DNA from: CAYNHZ01 sp964397445
GTDB taxonomy: Bacteria; Bacteroidota; Bacteroidia; Bacteroidales; UBA932
DNA length: 64,000 bases
Assembly: GCA_964397445.1 (NCBI GenBank)
Contig: CAYNHZ010000004.1
Span: forward strand, 1-64,000
Direction: 5' to 3'
Shown: piece after piece, positions 63,861 through 64,000 of the stretch
Layout: each line of letters starts with the position of its first letter
How positions within the stretch are numbered: position 1 is the first letter of the stretch
Notes under the pieces: generated by a model
Databases searched by the model: none
What the model saw: the letters and a program-made list of their open reading frames with translations, nothing else
Told to the model about the DNA's origin: nothing
Position numbers and translations under genes: made by a program

Positions 63861-64000
63861 TAATTTTACGAATGATTAGATCATAAAAATCTTGGAATGT
63901 CTTTATCTCAACAAAATCTTTCCTAATTAAGGTTACACCAAAAGTATTGTCAATCAACACAACAACATCAACAAGGTCAAGGCTATCTAATTCTAAGGTA
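63850..64000 (-). CDS. Acyl carrier protein, partial at right edge
   Basis: An open frame enters from the right edge: LELDSLDLVDVVVLIDNTFG, then VTLIRKDFVEIKTFQDFYDL and IIRKINEK, ending TGA at 63850-63852. DSLDLVD is the phosphopantetheine Ser motif and the rest matches ACP helices II to IV; the N-terminus lies beyond the window. This is a second ACP for the cluster. Confidence 0.85.
   Translation of the reverse strand, partial: TLELDSLDLVDVVVLIDNTFGVTLIRKDFVEIKTFQDFYDLIIRKINEK

Overview
The window is AT-rich, densely coded DNA from a member of the Bacteroidota, most likely an anaerobic Bacteroidales species. The evidence is: lipoproteins with Bacteroidota-only domain types (DUF4493-like, PCMD-like); a Bacteroidota topoisomerase IV B subunit; a one-protein TPR/histidine kinase/receiver/AraC regulator; a DPP-IV type peptidase; almost no Shine-Dalgarno sequences; and the Bacteroidota promoter element TAnnTTTG in front of most transcription units. 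Two [FeFe]-hydrogenase-type genes point to fermentative anaerobic life. Genus cannot be resolved from sequence alone.

Region 1 (1-11173, minus strand) is a surface-protein block. A five-gene operon (11173 to 2992) encodes four lipoproteins and one outer-membrane beta-barrel protein. Downstream, with its own promoter and a possible direct-repeat operator, lies a long lipoprotein built of at least eleven BIG2 Ig-like repeats. It is frameshifted at 2048-2051 and runs off the left edge. Region 2 (11335-22708) is housekeeping: parE, a PlsC-like acyltransferase and an acyl-CoA synthetase; an ABC exporter with a split 5'-nucleotidase; rsmI with a ComEA-like protein and a coiled-coil protein; and tdk. 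Region 3 (22028-35363) mixes two large sensor kinases, a DUF4468 protein, an M23 peptidase, a TlpA-like thioredoxin, 5-formyl-THF cyclo-ligase, a DUF486 membrane protein, DPP-IV, a PAS protein and an aminopeptidase P.

Region 4 (35433-42258) holds a hydrogen-sensing operon: a [2Fe-2S] protein, a group C (sensory) [FeFe] hydrogenase with PAS domain, a SpoIIE/PP2C-type phosphatase and a group B-like [FeFe] hydrogenase. An EamA transporter and a CBS-domain membrane protein follow. Region 5 (42335-45767) holds a hybrid two-component regulator whose AraC domain is cut by an in-frame TGA, then an XRE regulator.

Region 6 (45775 to beyond 64000, minus strand) is a 17-gene, translationally coupled aryl-polyene/flexirubin-like lipid biosynthesis cluster. 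It has two ACPs, ketosynthases paired with ketosynthase-like partners, two hot-dog dehydratases, a thioesterase, a B12-binding radical SAM enzyme, an LpxL-like acyltransferase, a deacetylase, a LolA-like carrier, a GT2-DUF2062 protein, a 1283-residue MMPL transporter/acyltransferase/methyltransferase fusion, a phytoene-desaturase-like oxidoreductase, a C45 acyltransferase and a PaaK-like ligase. Together they could build an acyl or polyene chain on ACP, transfer it to a lipid carrier and move it to the outer membrane. No ketoreductase or aromatic ammonia-lyase is in view, so the cluster probably continues to the right. No tRNA, rRNA, CRISPR array, transposase or phage gene was found, and no gene-free stretch exceeds 300 bases.
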